Shown one piece after another: positions 62,487 through 64,000 of a DNA stretch of 64,000 nucleotides; position 1 is the stretch's first letter, and every line of letters starts with the position of its first letter. Under the pieces are notes generated by a model. It was not told the origin of the DNA. It did no database searches and saw nothing but the letters and a program-made list of their open reading frames with translations. The translations under genes were made by a program, and so were the position numbers. Origin of the DNA: Buchnera aphidicola (Muscaphis stroyani) (GTDB lineage Bacteria; Pseudomonadota; Gammaproteobacteria; Enterobacterales; Enterobacteriaceae). The stretch is from the NCBI RefSeq assembly GCF_005080865.1, contig NZ_CP034861.1:248001-312000 (forward strand), in the 5' to 3' direction.

Positions 62487-64000
62487 TTATTTATTCAATA
62501 TAAGATTTTTTTTGATATTTTTTAACAATTGAGTAATCCAATTAATTCGTAAATAATCATCTTTCAAAACCTGAATAAATCTCAACTTTGTTGGACCTTC
62601 CATTTTCCAATGATTTGGATTTTTTTGAAATATGTTCAAAAGATATTTAATGTTTATTAAATTATTAGCACGAAATTTTAAAATTCCTCCATTTTTATTT
62701 AATTTTATCGATTTAATACCAATTTCTTGCGACATTAATCGAAGATGAGCAATTAAAATCAAATTTTCAGCGATTTTTGGCAATTTTCCAAATGCATTCT
62801 CTAATTGATATTTAATCTTTTTTAATTCTTTTTCATTTTCAACAACTGCAATTTTTTTATAAAAACATAATCTTGTATTAATATCTAAAACATAACTATC
62901 AGGTAAAAAAGAAGGAACACACAATTCGATTTTAGGTTTTTCTTTAAATAGTTCGTCTAATGATAAGTATTTTCTTTTTTTTAACGAATGAATCGAACGT
63001 TTTAGTAGTTTCATATATAACGAGTAACCTATATTGTTTATATGTCCGCTTTGTTCTTTACCTAAAAGTTCACCTACTCCTCTAATTTCTAAGTCTCTAT
63101 TAGATAAATGTAATCCTGATGAAAGATGATTATTTGATGAAATAGCTTCTAGTCTTTGTTTTGCTTCTGACGTAGCATATTTAATATCATTTACAAAAAA
63201 CCAAGCATAAGCTTGATAATTTGATCTTCCAACTCTTCCTCGAAGTTGATGCAACTGAGATAAACCAAAATGATCTGCATTTTCAACAATAATTGTATTA
63301 ACTCTTGGTATATCAATTCCACTTTCAATAATTGTAGTACAAACTAAAACATTAAATTGATTATAATAAAAGTCATTCATAATTTTTTTTAATTGTACTT
63401 TATTCATTTGTCCATGTGCTATTTCAATAGTAGCTTCAGGAATTAAAATTTTTAATTTTCTGGCAATTTGGTTGATTTTTCTAACTTTATTATATACATA
63501 ATAAACTTGTCCGCCTCTTGATATTTCAAATAGAATAGATTTTCTAACTAAGATAGAACTATATTGTTGAACAAAAGTTTTAATTGTTAGTCTTTCAGAG
63601 GGCGGATGTGCTATAATTGACAATTTTTTTATACCTATCATAGCCATATTTAAAGTTCTTGGTATAGGTGTAGCTGTTAAAGTTAACGTATCAACATTTG
63701 AATGCAATTTTTTAATTATTTCTTTATGGTTGACACCAAATCTGTGTTCTTCATCGATAATTAATAAACCTAAATCGTACCAATTTATATTTTTCAATAA
63801 CAGTTTATGAGTACCTATTAAAATGTTAATTTTTCCTTTTTCAACATTCCTTAATATTAAACTTTGTTCTTTTTGAGTTCTAAATCGAGATAGTATGTCA
63901 ATAATATAAGGCCATCTAGAAAAGCGTTTTTTAAAATTGCTAAAATGCTGTTGAGCTAATAAAGTTGTAGGTACTAAGATAGCTACTTGTTTATGATTTA
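62487..64000 (-). CDS. mfd: Transcription-repair coupling factor Mfd, C-terminal part (cut by window end)
   Basis: Displaces RNA polymerase stalled at DNA damage and recruits UvrA. The frame runs open off the right edge; 503 residues of about 1150 are visible. They cover most of the RecG-like translocase: LVPTTLLAQQ (motif Ia) near the edge, GTHKLL, IDEEHRFGV (DEEH, motif II), TLTATPIPRTL (III), TTIIESGIDIP (V) and QLRGRVGRS (VI), then the TRG and D7 regions. The TTG at 63797 is internal. Known Buchnera genomes keep mfd although uvrABC are absent. Confidence 0.95.
   Translation of the reverse strand, partial: NHKQVAILVPTTLLAQQHFSNFKKRFSRWPYIIDILSRFRTQKEQSLILRNVEKGKINILIGTHKLLLKNINWYDLGLLIIDEEHRFGVNHKEIIKKLHSNVDTLTLTATPIPRTLNMAMIGIKKLSIIAHPPSERLTIKTFVQQYSSILVRKSILFEISRGGQVYYVYNKVRKINQIARKLKILIPEATIEIAHGQMNKVQLKKIMNDFYYNQFNVLVCTTIIESGIDIPRVNTIIVENADHFGLSQLHQLRGRVGRSNYQAYAWFFVNDIKYATSEAKQRLEAISSNNHLSSGLHLSNRDLEIRGVGELLGKEQSGHINNIGYSLYMKLLKRSIHSLKKRKYLSLDELFKEKPKIELCVPSFLPDSYVLDINTRLCFYKKIAVVENEKELKKIKYQLENAFGKLPKIAENLILIAHLRLMSQEIGIKSIKLNKNGGILKFRANNLINIKYLLNIFQKNPNHWKMEGPTKLRFIQVLKDDYLRINWITQLLKNIKKNLILNK

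Overview
The window is a very A+T-rich (roughly three quarters A+T), gene-dense stretch of a reduced gammaproteobacterial chromosome. Protein sequences, gene order and gene losses identify it as Buchnera aphidicola, the obligate endosymbiont of aphids. Markers are the isolated 16S rRNA gene followed only by tRNA-Ile and tRNA-Ala next to gloB; retention of flhB/flhA without the rest of motility; chromosomal trpDCBA without trpEG; and bioA/bioB/bioD without bioF/C/H nearby. No insertion sequence, prophage, CRISPR array or recent transfer is visible. The aphid host cannot be fixed from this window alone.

Layout. 1-10053: the E. coli pyrH-frr-dxr-uppS-bamA-fabZ-dnaE cluster with cdsA, rseP, skp, lpxD, lpxA, lpxB and rnhB removed. 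10110-15345: proS (minus), then flhB-flhA. 15385-15447: a compact, unusually G+C-rich hairpin in the convergent flhA/argS gap. 15469-19292: argS (minus), then the 16S-tRNA-Ile-tRNA-Ala unit with promoter, boxA and processing stem. 19297-24852: gloB, rnhA, dnaQ, tRNA-Asp, gmhA, gpt, grpE, rnfH, smpB, tadA. 24863-29788: lepA-lepB-rnc-era-acpS operon on the minus strand. 30043-41059: mnmA, hflD, purB, mltE, fabI, rnb, ychE, lipB-lipA, pyrF, ribA. 41325-49228: cls, yciA, yciB, yciC and trpDCBA, all minus. 49458-52016: a DMT-family transporter, then about 1.65 kb of decayed DNA containing an rluB pseudogene. 52017-64000: suhB, rlmN, ispG, hisS, glyA, bioD, bioB, bioA, pgl and the 3' part of mfd.

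The genes combine nutrition for the host (tryptophan, biotin and lipoate steps, riboflavin entry), isoprenoid synthesis (dxr, ispG, uppS), core information processing, and a residual envelope and export machinery (bamA, lepB, cls, mltE, flhA/flhB).

The most striking pattern is that five genes (lepB, mnmA, mltE, fabI, hisS) are each broken by a one-base length error in a run of 9 to 12 A residues and are otherwise complete. In each, one added A (one removed A for lepB) restores a protein that aligns to E. coli over its full length. Rescue by RNA polymerase slippage on poly(A) tracts is known in insect endosymbionts; homopolymer sequencing error is the main alternative. A second notable point is suhB, whose frame is intact but which has lost three of its four metal-binding catalytic residues. 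This fits retention for its rRNA antitermination role, and the rrs leader here still carries a boxA.
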